Assembly (NCBI GenBank): GCA_013399305.1
Contig: VXAI01000197.1
Span: 849,237 to 913,236, forward strand
Source of the DNA: Rostratula benghalensis
Taxonomy: Eukaryota; Chordata; Aves; Charadriiformes; Rostratulidae
Length of the DNA stretch: 64,000 nucleotides
Reading direction: 5' to 3'
Below the pieces are notes generated by a model that saw nothing but the letters and a program-made list of their open reading frames with translations, did no database searches and had not been told where the DNA came from. A program made the position numbers and the translations under genes. This document shows, in pieces, positions 22,873 to 36,100 of this stretch (position 1 is its first letter; each line of letters opens with the position of its first letter).

Positions 22873-25639
22873 ATGTCTGGAGATAAAATTCTTGAGGAGT
22901 GCTTGTTTCGTTGTGGTGGTTCCTAAATAAATTCTCTCATTAAACAAACCATAATCAGTAAGTGCCTAAATGTTATGTGGTTAATGAGAACATTGTGTTA
23001 ATTCGGGTAAAAAGTAACTTCATATATGAACCCTTTGGTGGCTTGGGAACATGGGATTCTACTTTTTGAACAGAGTTACATTTTAGATCTATCTGCTGTT
23101 TTTCTAACTTGCAAGGCAGTTGCACCTGAATTCCAGGAAAAATGGAGCCCTGCTGTGGGAGTTCAGGTTTAGTCTTGCCAGCTGCACCAGCGCCTTGGTG
23201 TCCCATAGCCTCTGGTGGGCCAGGTCTCAGCACCACCATTTACAGATTAGGTCTCAGACACAAGGATGGATACTTCTCTAAAGTGTATTTAAATGCTCAG
23301 TACCCACTGATTTTAAATGGTGGAGATTTGGTGTGAGAAGAGGTTTTGAACCTTGTGCTCCTCTGGTCGAGGCTAAAACCAAAACCAATTGAAGTGCTTC
23401 TTCAGTGCAGCTGCTCCACAGGCTGCTGAGCACCCACCAGCCCATAAGGTACTTGGACCTGTTGGTTTATAAAGTTAAAATTGTCTCCTTTCATTGCATG
23501 GCTTATAGGATCGTTTATACACTTAATAATCAGAAAAATCTGATTTATGTAGTCTGACTTAACATTTGGAAGAGTAAAAAGGCAAAATAGTATGAAGAAG
23601 CTGATGTTTTAAGCATTTTTTCAACATGCATTTTTGATGTTGAGACCTTAAACAGCATCTCTTTTGGACAGATAAGTTTGTGTCAAGGCTAATTGTTGCC
23701 ACAAAATATTTCCATGTTTAATGTCAGTGTATGTATATATATATATTTTATGTATTTTGGCTATGAAGATGCATTCTCAAGTGTAGGAGTTCATAAATCT
23801 CAGTTTCCAGCCCATTCTGTGATACTTATCCTTAGTTTTAAAAGGAAAAAAAAAGTCCTTTTTTTCTTTTTTACTAATTAGAAGGTATATTGACCTTTAA
23901 ACAGTTGCTAGAAACAATATTAAAAGAGAATGAAAAATGAGATTTTCTTTAGAGATGTTTTCCCTAAGAGACAGACACTGTTAGGTTTCTCATGCTCATT
24001 CTAGGTGTGCTAAAATAATTAATTTCCCAATATTTTTAATGGTTTTATATCCTTTAGCAACTGTGTGGCTAATTATTAGCAGACGACTGTAAGTATGAAA
24101 ACAGGAATGGAGTGTAACAGGATTGTTGCCCTATCAGATGGTTTTTTTGTCTGTTTTGCGCTTGTATTTCTCCTTCGTTAGATGAGATGAAAGCAGAATG
24201 TACCTCAGCATTAGGACCTCCCGTGGTTCAGTACCTTCCTGATCTGTCAGTCGACCTCTTGTCTTGAATTTATGACCAGTAAATACATTTGAAATACAGA
24301 GAATAAAGCTTTTGTTGATGTTCCATATCTTCGATTTTTAACATACTGCGTTATTAAATTGTGTAGTTCGCATAATGCAGTTCAAAATCCCGTCATGACA
24401 TGAGGCAATAACAGATGTAGACAGTGCTCTTGGACCCTGCGATAACCGAAGAAAAATACCAAGTGAAGCCACTGGATGTCATTGTTGCTTCACGGAGTTT
24501 TGTGCAGCGCAGCATCATCAGCCGTGCTGAAAACCCCCTTTAAAGAGACGTTAAAGTCGAGCCCAAGCCATTTTAGTCAGGGTCTGACTCCTGTGTTGCC
24601 TGGATTTTTCACCTTTTTCTTGTGATAATTCTGGTTACTCAGTGGCAAAGGAGTGTCAAGCTATAATGGCTCATAAACATCCTGTATGATGGAGGGATGG
24701 AGATTTTAGCTTAATCTGTTTTGTGTGGGGCAAGAATCATACCTTGTTCAATTCAGGTCCGTACTTAAGTATCTGATGATTCAAATCAGGAGTACTCTTT
24801 AAGTTATGTATTACTGAAAATAAATGCATTGCAACCAACTTTGAAAGATGTATTAGGACACTTCAGAGTTTGGGAGTTATGTTCGGTTTTGATGAACCAG
24901 AACTTCAGAGAGGGAAGTTTCTTCAGTTTCAATAGCAAATAATTTACATAACTGCATCTTCTGTGGTGTAGTTTAATATTTTATGTAATACATGTGAATA
25001 AGAACTTATTTTTTACAATTTCCCAAAATTTGGGAACGTTTTGTTGAAGGTGTGGATTTTTGTCACTTTTTGTGGTATTCTATTTTCTGTCACCCTCTTA
25101 ACATTCTAGTATGATAATCTCATGTGCTGTGTTCTGTGATGTGTGGATTGAAAAGATTAATCTGTTTGTAGTAGCACCTGGTTCAATCTGATTTTAATTC
25201 CCATCCAGCTGTTTTGAGATTTTTTTTGTCAAACATACTTGGAATTTCACATATTATTTCTCTTGGAATTTTAGCCATCTTTCTGAAAGGCGCAATCTTT
25301 ATGTGACCAAGGTATTTGCCTGCCTTTTTTTCCTCAAGTCTTTTGTCTAGTATCCCCTGAATCATTATAGCCATTTTTACCTGCATTTGGCAGAAAGGCA
25401 GCAGTATCAAAACTGAGTTCATACAGATTGTTGGTCAGGATAGAGGACAAAGATGAGAAGAAATTTGTTACGCTGCTGAAGAAAAGTTGAAGAGCTCCAT
25501 CATTATATATTCAGTTGGGCAGCGACCAGTGAGCCAGAAAGATACACAAAGCTTTGGATTAATGATGGCAAGTACTTTCCCTTGCCTGATCAGGGTAGAT
25601 GAGAGAACACGGGGAAGTGTCTTGGATGAACTGGATGTT
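22873..25639. other. intergenic, with a CpG-enriched patch
   Basis: No recognised gene. About 24361-24600 holds more CpG dinucleotides (at least nine) than the surrounding DNA, described under findings. The rest is ordinary AT-rich sequence. Confidence 0.5.
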
Positions 25640-26527
25640 CTTGGGGAACAAATGGTGTAAGTCAACTGGAATACAACAGGATGACTCCAAGCTGAGTGAT
25701 GTGGTTGACACTGAAGAGGGGAGACATGCCATCCAGAGGAACCTGTACAGGCTTGAGAGATGGCCTGTGAAGACCTCATGAAATTCAACAAGGCCAGGTG
25801 CAAGGTCCTGCATCCGGGTCAGTGATTCCAAGCACAAATACAGGCTGGGTGACAAGTGGACTGAGAGCAGCCCTGCAGAGAAGGATGTGGGTGCACTGGT
25901 GGATGAAAAGCTGGACATGAGCTGACAATGTGCACTGGCAGCCTAGAAAGCTAACTGTATCCCAAGCTGCATCATAAGCAGTGTGGACAGCAGGTCAAGG
26001 GTGGTGATTCTCCCCACTCTACTCTGCATTTGTGAGACTCCACCTGGAGTACTGTATCCAGCTCCAGGGATCCCAACATACAAAGGACGTGAACGTGTTG
26101 GAGTGAGTCCAGAGGAGGGCCATGAAGATGATCAGTGAGTTGGAGCACCTCTCCTATGCAGACAGGCTGAGAGAGTTGGGGTTGTTCAGCCTAGAGAAGA
26201 GAAGGCTCTGGGGAGACCTTATAGTGGCTTTCCAGTACCTAAAGGGGGCCTATAGGAAAGATGGGGAGAGTCTCTTTGTCAGGCAGTGTAGTGACAGGAT
26301 AAGGGGTATCAATTCTAAACTAAAAGAGGATAAATTTAGATGACATATTGGGAAGAAATTCTTTACTGTGAGAGTGGTAAGACACTAAAACAGGTTGCCC
26401 AAAGGATTTGTGGCTTTGAGCAATCTGACCCAGTGGAAGGTGTCTCTGCCCATGGCAGGGTGTTGGATTGGGTGATCTTTAAATATCTGTTCCAACCCAA
26501 ACCATCCTATGATTTTGTGATTCTGTG
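25640..26527 (+). mobile_element. CR1 retrotransposon, 3' ~0.9 kb with end of RT
   Basis: 5'-truncated CR1. Its left part still codes for a remnant of the reverse transcriptase C-terminus (frame starting near 25682: LSDVVDTEEGRHAIQRNLYR, with stops and shifts after it). The non-coding 3' region follows, with landmarks gagtccagaggagggccatg (near 26104), gagagttggggttgttcagc (near 26171) and gaaattctttactgtgagag (near 26353), and the end ccaacccaaaccatcctatg then attttgtgattctgtg. It is moderately diverged and cannot encode a working protein. It lies about 3.3 kb upstream of the first SLC26A7 coding exon. Confidence 0.96.
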
Positions 26528-29397
26528 AATGCAGGTTTAGTTAGTCCAAATTGGTTTCATGCTGAATGTTTGCAGATCTTTAATAAGTGTTCTGTTTTCC
26601 TGAGTAAAATTGCAAAGAACAAGTCACATTATTTCCATCATGACATCCATGTCTGCCCAAGGCATAAATAACTTAACTGTAACTGTGAGCATTATTGTTC
26701 TTGAACTTCCCTGTGAATTCATGTGAAGTCTCAAAGGAGTTCTCATGCGAGAGTTCAGTGACTTCCTGAAAAAGCTGCTTCCATATAAAGTGGGCATTAG
26801 GACTTCTATCTGAGAGTTGGCCAGAATAATTTTTTTTTGAGGCCTAGGTTGAAATAAGTTGTTAGATTTATTTTTTTTTTTTGTCCTTTGTGGTCAGAGT
26901 ATCAAGCTTCCTAGCTCCATATATCCAACATGTGTACAAATATCCAATGTAAGTCAAAATTAGAGGAGCTGATGAAAATATAGACTGTCCCCACAGAGGT
27001 TACCTCATTTTTCAGTGAAACTATTATAAAGCAAGTTTGGAAAGCCCACCAGATCTGATCAATGGTGCAGTCATTCTTTCTTTTTATGTACTATCTGTGT
27101 TCTAAATTTTGACTTGTGGTAGTAAATTTTTATACATTGTATATATGTACACTATTGGAATCCCACTATTGAATATTTTACAGAAAAAACCCAAATACGT
27201 TTTACTTGTATAAGCTCATAAAAAGAGATAATTGTAAGTGATTTAACTTTACAGCTCTGTGTGTATGGCTGCACTGACTTAAAAGCATTAAAACTGAGGT
27301 TCCTCAGTCTTGTAGCTTATTGTTCTAGAAAAGAAGTTGTAGGGGTAAAGACTAATGAAAGCTACCTGATGGGGAAAATGTTTAAACATCATGTGTGTGA
27401 TTCAGTTAGGATACCAGTGTATTTTAGGAAAGTGTTTTCCCTTAAATTTTTTGACTTCTTTGTCTAGGGAGCTGGAAAGGATATGTTGTTTTGTGTCATT
27501 GTTAACTAAGAGTAGTTTATTCATTCCAAAGTTACAACAAGGAACACTGTTTTTCAAGACTAGTGATGATGTTTATCAACTCCAGATTTAATGACAGTGC
27601 AATTTTTTCCACTCAACAAAGAAGTTATTGAAGTAAAACAAGATTTCCACACAAATTTCATGTCAGCATGGACATCCCAAGGACACTGCATGTGCAGATC
27701 TGTCTGTGTCTAACTAGCTGGGCTTATTTTTCAAGTATTAGTTGTAAGGTATTTGCATTCATGCATGCACACACCCATAGAGAGAAACCATCCCTTGTTA
27801 TTGGTGGTGGACAAAAGTCTGTTGGTACGGCTAATCCTGCAAGTTCAGATGCTAATCTGGGATTGATGAAAACTGTCTCAATTTACTGACTGCAAATATG
27901 AGGTGGGAAAATCTCAATTACAGACTTTTTAAAATAGCTTCAGCATTTTCGTGCTTGAATTTTGAAGAATGGAGAGTGTGTTCTTGTGTGTTTAGTAATG
28001 GTTCTTTGGTTTCATAATTTTTTTTTAATGTATCAGAATATTCAGAGCATCTAGTGAACCATGATATTTTTAAACAAATTTGGAATAGTGTCTATTACAC
28101 AAGTAACTGAATTTGGGTACATTTATATATATATACCTATGTATAGAAATGTATTTTGATTTTTTTTTTTTCTCCCCACTAATTGCTATTAAAGTTAGAG
28201 ATACTAAACACCTTATTGAAACTAAGCAGCCCCAATATCTGAGTAACCCACTGTATCTCAAAGGATTCCTGTCCACTTCTGCTCACTGAAAGTAGGGAAA
28301 AGTCATGAAATACATTGCAGCTGTAAAAGCCTTGATTATGAAGTTGTTGAACATTACTTTCAAGCTAAAGACACACACGCACGCAGAAAAGAAGCCCAAA
28401 ACAAAAGCAAAAGGAATTGATGCTTAAATGTTTATTCCAGTGAGCAGAAGTAAAATAAACATGTCTTGTGTGTTTTTTCTCTTCTCTAAAAGGTGGACAT
28501 GGTTGAAGTATGGGCAAGGCAAAGAATAAGTATGCCTGGAATAGTGTAAAAGTGAAGGTCTGTCTGAAGCAACATCCTACTGGATGATGATGATGATTAT
28601 TATTATTATTAATTTTTCTTTTTTCCCCTTTGCACTTCTAAGAAGCTCGACAGTGGACACCACCCGAATGAACTGTGGAATGAGCCTTATGCTTTTCTCC
28701 CTGTTGCATTTGGCAGTGAGGTCTCATTTTTCTAAAGTTGTTTTGAGTGATCAATGCTTCAGTTTTATTAATCTTAATCTAAATTATAATATGTTAATTA
28801 ATTTATATAAATGAATTTGAAATATTTAAAAAATATAATTCTTTATATTGACTACTGCAGAATAGTGATTGGGAAGACACTTCACCCATGTGATGGCTGT
28901 TACACTTTAACTTACAATTCTTTGCCACCCAGGGATACAAAAATCGTAGAGGTATGCCACTGTGTCCTTGCTCCATATTGGACAAGACATTTAGATATGT
29001 TGACATTTAAGTCTTTTCCATGCTCTTATCACTTTGTGTCTGAGCACTTTGTATCGTGCACAAGGTGCATGAACTTACTACAAGATCAAAAGTTAGTTGG
29101 TGGGCTTACTTCACTGAGAGAGCCTTTGCTGGGTGGACTACGAAGAGAAGAAAGGGCTAGCCTTGGAGAAGAATGATCATCACGAGCAATTTTTGGCACT
29201 TCCTACATGGAGCTGATAGCTTGCAGTCCTTCACTGCACTTTGAACTTGCTGCAATTTAGTCTGAGACTTCTGCCTCCGGAGAAAATCTGTATATATTTT
29301 CAGCCGGATTTATTGCTACCTGATGTTCTGAATTTTCTACATAAATAAGCTTGTAACTGTCATTAAGAAGACAAAACAGTGATGGAGCAAAACAAGT
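26528..29397. other. intergenic, upstream of SLC26A7
   Basis: AT-rich sequence with T runs near 26831 and 26871 and a (GAT)n(ATT)n tract at 28583-28612. No exon was recognised. A non-coding first exon of SLC26A7 could lie here, but nothing in the sequence fixes one. Confidence 0.5.
28583..28612. repeat. (GAT)n/(ATT)n trinucleotide repeat
   Basis: Four to five GAT units run directly into about five ATT units. A short compound microsatellite. Confidence 0.85.
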
Positions 29398-29625
29398 TTG
29401 CTAGCAACAGGGCTTCTGAGGACTTCATGCCCTCCAACCACAGCCAGACAAGCTCCCACCGGGAGAGCCAAGGCTGCTCTCCTGGGCTTGGCAGGGAGAC
29501 GCCTCCTCTGCTGGGCACTTCCTGCTCCTATTAGCATAGCCCTGCCTATATTGAACACACACCCAGGAATACCTCATTTTGCCGCTGGACTGAAGCCAAA
29601 AGCACAAGCGTTACAGGGAATATAA
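29398..29625 (+). promoter_or_regulatory. candidate GC-rich regulatory block upstream of SLC26A7
   Basis: About 230 bases clearly richer in G and C than the neighbouring DNA, ending roughly 220 bases before the SLC26A7 exon. It contains gggagacgcctcctctgc and a TATA-like cctatattgaa near 29547. Position and composition suggest a promoter, enhancer or non-coding first exon. There is no transcript evidence, and the call is an inference. Confidence 0.3.
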
Positions 29626-29800
29626 AGCAAGAGGTTACTGGAAAGTACCACAAACTCATGTGAGAGTTGACCAAATTTTTGCAAGGAGCAGAAAATGTGA
29701 TCTTTGCATTTCATGTAGCCGTCTATATGTTTGGAGCATTTAATAAGTATTTTGATTCAGTATAGTTAGAGAGCAGCTGCAGAAATCTTAAGTACTTCTG

Positions 29801-29801
29801 G

Positions 29802-29833
<32 letters not shown>
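29801..29833. repeat. (TTTTG)n tract forming the polypyrimidine region
   Basis: Repeated TTTTG units directly before the acceptor tttctctgtag at 29841. A simple repeat therefore supplies most of the pyrimidine tract for this splice site. Confidence 0.85.
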
Positions 29834-29841
29834 CTCTGTAG

Positions 29842-30158
29842 TTCTGAAACTGCAAAAATCTCAGAAGAAAACTGGAGACTGAAGAAAACTGGAGACTGAC
29901 ACAGACCAGGGTGATTCCTCAGCTGTTCACTCTTCTGGAAGAAGAACTGCTTTTGGGGAACAGGGAGGATGACAGGGGCAAAAAAGAAAAGAAATGCAGT
30001 CTGGAGGAAGATCCAGGCAGTTCGCTTTGAAGATATCAAACTCTGGTGCATGAGGAGGCTTCCCATCTTGACATGGGTGCCTGTCTACAATTGGAAGGAA
30101 AACTTGATACCTGATATGGTTTCTGGGATGATGCTAGCCATCCAACAGGTGACTCAAG
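29842..30158 (+). CDS. SLC26A7: SLC26A7 first coding exon with 5' UTR (coding 29969-30158)
   Basis: The exon probably begins at 29842 after the acceptor tttctctgtag, so a non-coding upstream exon is expected. The chosen ATG (29969) has A at -3 and opens [14 protein letters not shown], matching the family's MTGAK start. Coding residues 1-63 end in QQVTQ plus one base before donor gtacag at 30159. The 5' UTR includes an exact 17-base tandem duplication (29864-29880 and 29881-29897). Confidence 0.92.
29864..29897 (+). repeat. 17-bp exact tandem duplication in SLC26A7 5' UTR
   Basis: gaagaaaactggagact occurs twice back to back, 71 bases before the ATG. It may be lineage-specific. Confidence 0.95.
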
Positions 30159-33100
30159 GTACAGTTAACTCATTTCAGATTCATATTTTGAAATCTGGTC
30201 ATGCTGAATGCGTATGGTGGTCTTTGATCTTTTTTTTATTTTTTTCTCATGTAATATTTTCTTAGAGCTATGGTTAAAACAAAAGACATGCTTATATATC
30301 TACTGCTGATTTAATCTAAATAAAAATATATGGAAAAAACGTGTAGTATTATGTGTGCATAGTGGATATGCAAATGTGAATAAAAATGCCCTGCGTTATT
30401 GTAGCTAATTTCTGTGAGCTGGAACTTTACATCCCATCCCTGTGACAATTTTTCAAAGACTTAACGTAGAAAATAAGAAAGCAATAAGTCTAATTCACAC
30501 CTTTTATGGTTATATATAACGTTTTATCAGTTAAATGATACTACCTCTACATATTTCAAAAAGTAAACGAAATATATCTACATGATAATTGCATTGTAAG
30601 ACATAATGTTCTGGGGCAAACACTGTCATTAAACTGTTACCTGTGGAAGCCTGGAGTACAGCAGGAAAAATTAACAACTTTCTGTGCATTTTAAAGGGTG
30701 CTTCTGTCAGAGACATTAATTACCCACGGAGAGGACCTGCCTGCATTTGTGGCTTGCATACTTCGGATTCTGTGTTGTATTATGCTGTATTACATTACCT
30801 ATCACATCTCTTTTCAAGCAGCAATATAAAGTAGAGGTGGAACTAGACTCCATTTGGCAGCTTAAGGTGATTGCTACCGAGAAATAAATGATTTTGTTGA
30901 GTTTTGATGTGTCTTTGATAGTGTCAGCTTCTTTTGACAATGTTTTATATTTGTCTCAGGCAAATCAACTTCTTATCTGCCTCAGGTGGACTTTAACTCC
31001 TTTCTTTGTGAACTATATATGTTATTTCTTAACAATTTTCCATATTAGCTATACTTAACTATCATTCATGTTGTTAAATTATGAGCATTCCTTTAATTCA
31101 ATTATGCTGGAGCTGGAAACAACCAGTTTGTGTAAGTATTTGTGCTTTTAAAGTAATTAGGAACATCTGCACTGGCATGATTTAGCTTTAAGAACCTTAA
31201 GTCCTTAACACTGTAAAGTATCTAATTTCACTGGTATGTGTGTATACAACAATTGTAATTAAAATGCTGCTAATAATTGTATGTTGAAATTAATCAAAAA
31301 TATTAAACAGCAGTTCTACACTGCTGGCAGTTTTAACCAGGATTTTCTTGTTTGAGTCTTGTACTAAGAAGTAACTTAATGTAACACATAAATTTAAGAA
31401 AATCCAGTGAAGACAGAAAATACTTGGTTTGTTTTTCTAGATTATTTTTGTGCAATCTAGAAATAATTTTGTCTTTATTTTATTCTGTTTACAAGCAAAT
31501 ATATTGAAACTCCTCCCTCCTGATGACCTGTTTTTCCTTCCTCTCTCCTCACTACGTTTCAAGATTTGAAAAAGATTTTAGGGGATGGAAAAGCAGGAGA
31601 GTTAGATACCAAAACATTTTATCATGTTTGCGGTGCTTTTACTTGAACACAACAAATACTTTTGAGACCCTGCTGGCATTAGATCTTGTCCTAGCACTCA
31701 ATGCCTTCCAGTTACCTGGACTATCCTTTAATGTTTTCACAGATAGAATCATGCAAGAAAGTTAGAAGTCCCATTTGTTATATAGCATGAAGGGAAAGGA
31801 GCCCAAATTTTGAGAGGACTTATTATGTCTGTTTCCGTCCACTCACAAAATAAAGAAAGAGTTTTTGTAATAAAATGAAAGGCAGAAATTATAACAACGG
31901 TAAGAAAAAGTTAGTAACTGGTGATAACTGACACGCACAGCACATTGTAATTTAGTGTTCCAGCAACTTGTTTAAGTAAATTCAAGTATATGGAAATAAA
32001 CTGGAGTTATGGAAGTGTATGGAAAAAATGGCAGTTGTATTCGTATGTAACAGTTCTCAGAGTGATGAAAACTATGTACTCGGGGGTAGAGAGCAGTCCA
32101 GTAGCTTAAGAACAATTAAGACAGATGTTCTAACTGAGCTATGTTTTTCACAATTGCCTACTGTGGGATTTCTTACTCATCTGGCATTGTCCATGTTCAG
32201 ACTATTCAGGTTGGCAGCTGGTCTCATCTGATGTAATGTGTCTGTTTTCCAATCGCTAAATTTTAGATGGTGAAGGAAGGAAGGAAGGAAGGAAGGAAGG
32301 AAGGAAGGAAGGAAGGAAGGAAGGAAGGAAGGAAAGAGGAAAGTCACTGTCCTTAATATGTTGTAGTGAATGCAACATAGATAACACTCATAACTGCTCC
32401 TCACAGAATTTTCAGAACTTGTTTGGAGAATTCCTATGCGATAGCAGGTTTTGGTGTCTGCCTTATAAGAGAGAAACTTGAATAGTTTAATTATCTTCCA
32501 TCACAACACAAATAAACTAGAAACTGTGGTGACAGTCTGGGAATGGCATACAAGAAAGTCATGCTACCTGTGTATTTAATTGTCTTTATTTCCATGAAGA
32601 GTGTGGAAGAGATGGATGAGTAGAAGGCAAGGTGGTACTTTGCCTAACATTGATCTAAGGTAAAACCATATGGCTCTATGTCTAATGTGTTATCCTTATT
32701 CTCTCACAGAAGAATATAATAATTATCCTCCTATTTTTATCTCCTATTCCCTTGCAAGTAGGGGAAAAAAAAGTCCTTTCAAATGCACTGATTGCTGGAA
32801 AGATTCAGTTGGAGCTTGTACTGTCTCAGACTGCAGTCTGTCCACTGGAAATCAAAACCAGTAAAAGAAACTAGGCTTCATCAGTTCCAGCACAGAAAGC
32901 CATCATTTAAAAACAGCTCAACACCTTATTTTTCATGCATAGAATCCTTATTTTTACTCTGATAACTAAGAATAAAAAATAACTTTTGAATCTGAAATGA
33001 AATTTGTCACTCAGTCTTGGAGTTTGCTATAGATTTTCACAGACAGTTAAGAAATTTGAGCTTTCATGTTTTGGTAATAGTTACATAATTTGCCTTTGTT

Positions 33101-36100
33101 TATCAAAAATCTGTTTTTTATAGACTAGAGCAAGATGTCTGTAAAGTAACAAATAACTCCTTAATTTGGTTCTTGGACTACCACTTCATCCCTTTCTTCC
33201 CTTTCCCTTTAAAATTAATTAATGCCCCACCAACAGTTATCATATGAATGTGTTTCTGTTTCATTTGTGTTCTTCGTGCACCCACACCCACACCCAAATT
33301 CAATTACTAGGTCCATGCAGATGTCTCTTAAGTGCCTAGTCTAGTTTTTTTTTTTCCTCCCGATTGAAATTCTGCTAATGAAACAAATGTTCTGCAGTAT
33401 AGGTATCTAGTTCTCAGGAAGCTGCCTTTGTGTTCTTAACTAGTCAATTGAGAGCTAGTTGATAAAAGTTTGAAAATTTTGGTGTTCAGTCTGCTTGTGG
33501 GAGGTGGTTAATGACTGCCTTTGCATTGCTATTTTTTTCTTTTTCTTTTCTTCACTTATTAAACTGTCTTTATCTTGTAATTTTTCTTGCTTTTGCTTTA
33601 CTGATTATCTCCGTTGTCCTTTCAGGGGGAGTGAGGGAGTGGTTGGGTGGGTGCTTAGCTGCTGGCAAGGATCAGCGCACCACAGGTGTGGTTCATCTGA
33701 CTAAATCTATTAATCTAATTTGTTAAGCTTGATTGGTAATATTTCCATTGAGGGTAACAAGGGACTTGGCTCAGTGTGTAGACACTGATGGTATAGGCAA
33801 CAAAATTTAGGTGAGTTGTGTCTTAGCTATTGTATCTGTGATATTCTGGGTAATAAACAGTTCATGTTCGATATGGTCAGTGGTTAAAGGCAGCTCTTAC
33901 TTTCTTCCCTGTAGCTCATTCATTGACCTGTCACAATTACACCAGAATTCTTCTTGTGGCTTTTTCATGCAACATGGACACTACCTACTTGCATGAGAAG
34001 CATAATTTTATCATAGAATCATTTAGATTGGATTGGACCTTTAAGATTATTGAGTCCAACCGTTAACCTAGCACTGCCAAATCCACCACTAAACCATGTC
34101 CCTCAGCACCAGACTCCTCACCAGCTTCAAACTGTGCCTGAATATTTCTCAGTTTTGTTGCCTGAAAATATTAAGATGTGTTATGATGTGGTCTTTCCAT
34201 GTAGCTCGTAAAGCTGTCATCATGTCTTTTCTGTAACCTTCTGGACATGTGCTATAGCTCATTCACATCCCTGCAGAATGCAGCTATGTGGCTCATTTTC
34301 ACAGTTTGTGGTAACATTTTATTGCACCAAGCAAATTATTCATCTTTTACTTTCAAGGCCTTTCATAAGTGATCCTTCCTGGCTTCATTTATTCATTACC
34401 AAACCATTGATCTGCCTCTGATCAATCCAAGTCTTGTCTTTTCAAACACCTTTGTGCTTCTCTCAGGATTCACATTATGCAATGTACGTTGGTTGTTACA
34501 CCACTACAACACAGCTCAATATTTGCTTTTGAATTGTTATTTAGAATGTGTTTATTTGTGGTTTGGGATTTTTGTTTGTTTGTATGTTCTGCTGGTTGTT
34601 GTTTTTTTTGTTTTTTTTCTGGGCAGAACTATGCATACTGTCCACAAAGACTGGCATCCAGAAGCCATGCAAATAATGATGCAACCCATCCATAAGCTTC
34701 TCTGACTGTCACGAACTGTAAAAAAAGTAAATCTGAGTTTGTCTAAAAAAATCTATACAAATATATACTCTCTTGTGCAGCTGAGTTCATCACAAGAGAA
34801 ATTATCCCCGAAGTTAGTTTGCTAGTGTACATAATTTATTTATGTACATCAGTTCTCTATATAGTTAGGAGACACAAATGTATCTGAAGTATTTTGGTTA
34901 GGACAGTATATAATGTGAAAATTAAGTGCTCTGCTTGACACCTGAAGCTCCTTGCACCCTGCTTTTTTCATTATATCATCTTGGAACTTTTTACACTGTC
35001 CATAAATACAAAAGTATATGGGGAGGGAAATCAGAAACACACAAGTACTTTTGCTTGAAACAGAAATGACTCATGCAATATTGTATTGATAGTTCATCAT
35101 GCAAAGAATACAGGTTCCAATTGTTTGCTACTATATGAATGTCCAATATCACGACTGAGATCAAACCCCAAACCACAAATGTTTTTTCAACCTTAGGGAA
35201 AAAAAAGGAGAAAACAAAGACATGTTATTTTCTTCTTAAGTATTTGGTCTAAACTGAAGCCTCAGTACAAAATTAGTTTTTCTGAAGGATGGTGACTTTG
35301 CCCATGTGGAACATGATCAATTTGTAACAGAGTAACTGTTACGTAAGTATCAGTTATGTAACTGGTATGAAACACAGAAAATAAAACACACTCAGATTAA
35401 GGATTGAGATGGGTAATCTTTGTCTCAGAATTCTGAAAGAATAGGTAAGGGACATTGTAGATCCAGTAACAACTACATTTGATGATTCTGTCAAATTTGG
35501 AATTATATTCCATGGTTAGATCATAGGTTGTAATCAAGTTATAAACCTGCATTGCAGATGAGGAACTGGACTGGATGCAAGAAATAAAGGTGTATTTCCC
35601 TTTAATGATAATAAATTAGTATCTACATGTACAGCAACAAAGCCATTGATTCTGCTATCCAGTTCTATAGCAGGGCTCTAGGATACATACATATGTATTT
35701 TAAAAACAGTCTGCTGATGCTTTCAGTTAGTGATATTTTTAATAATCTGCTAGAAAATAATTAGAGAAAGTGGGTTAGTAGATAGGTTAGGAGGTAGAAA
35801 GAAGCTGATGACCACAGGCAATGCTAACAGTTTATCCATTATCTGAAATACAGTGTGTAATTTTCATTGAGTGTTCATGGAAGATGGTTTCAAACTTCAG
35901 TAGGAGAAGAAAAGGAGAAGGATCAGAAAAACAAAGATTATGTTAGGGAAAAGACTGAAATGAGTTGTACAGGTTAACTGAAACCTGTGGTGGCTTTTCC
36001 TTACCAGGAAAGGCGTATAAAGGAGAAGAGAGTTGCAGCACATGAACAAATACGTATAAAGTAGTATGAATACGTTTAGACTTAAAATTGGAAGTAGTTC

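Noticed and set aside
25468..25918. Overlapping minus-strand open frames of 111 and 119 codons
   Set aside because: Antisense to the plus-strand CR1 at 25640-26527; typical shadow frames of that element.
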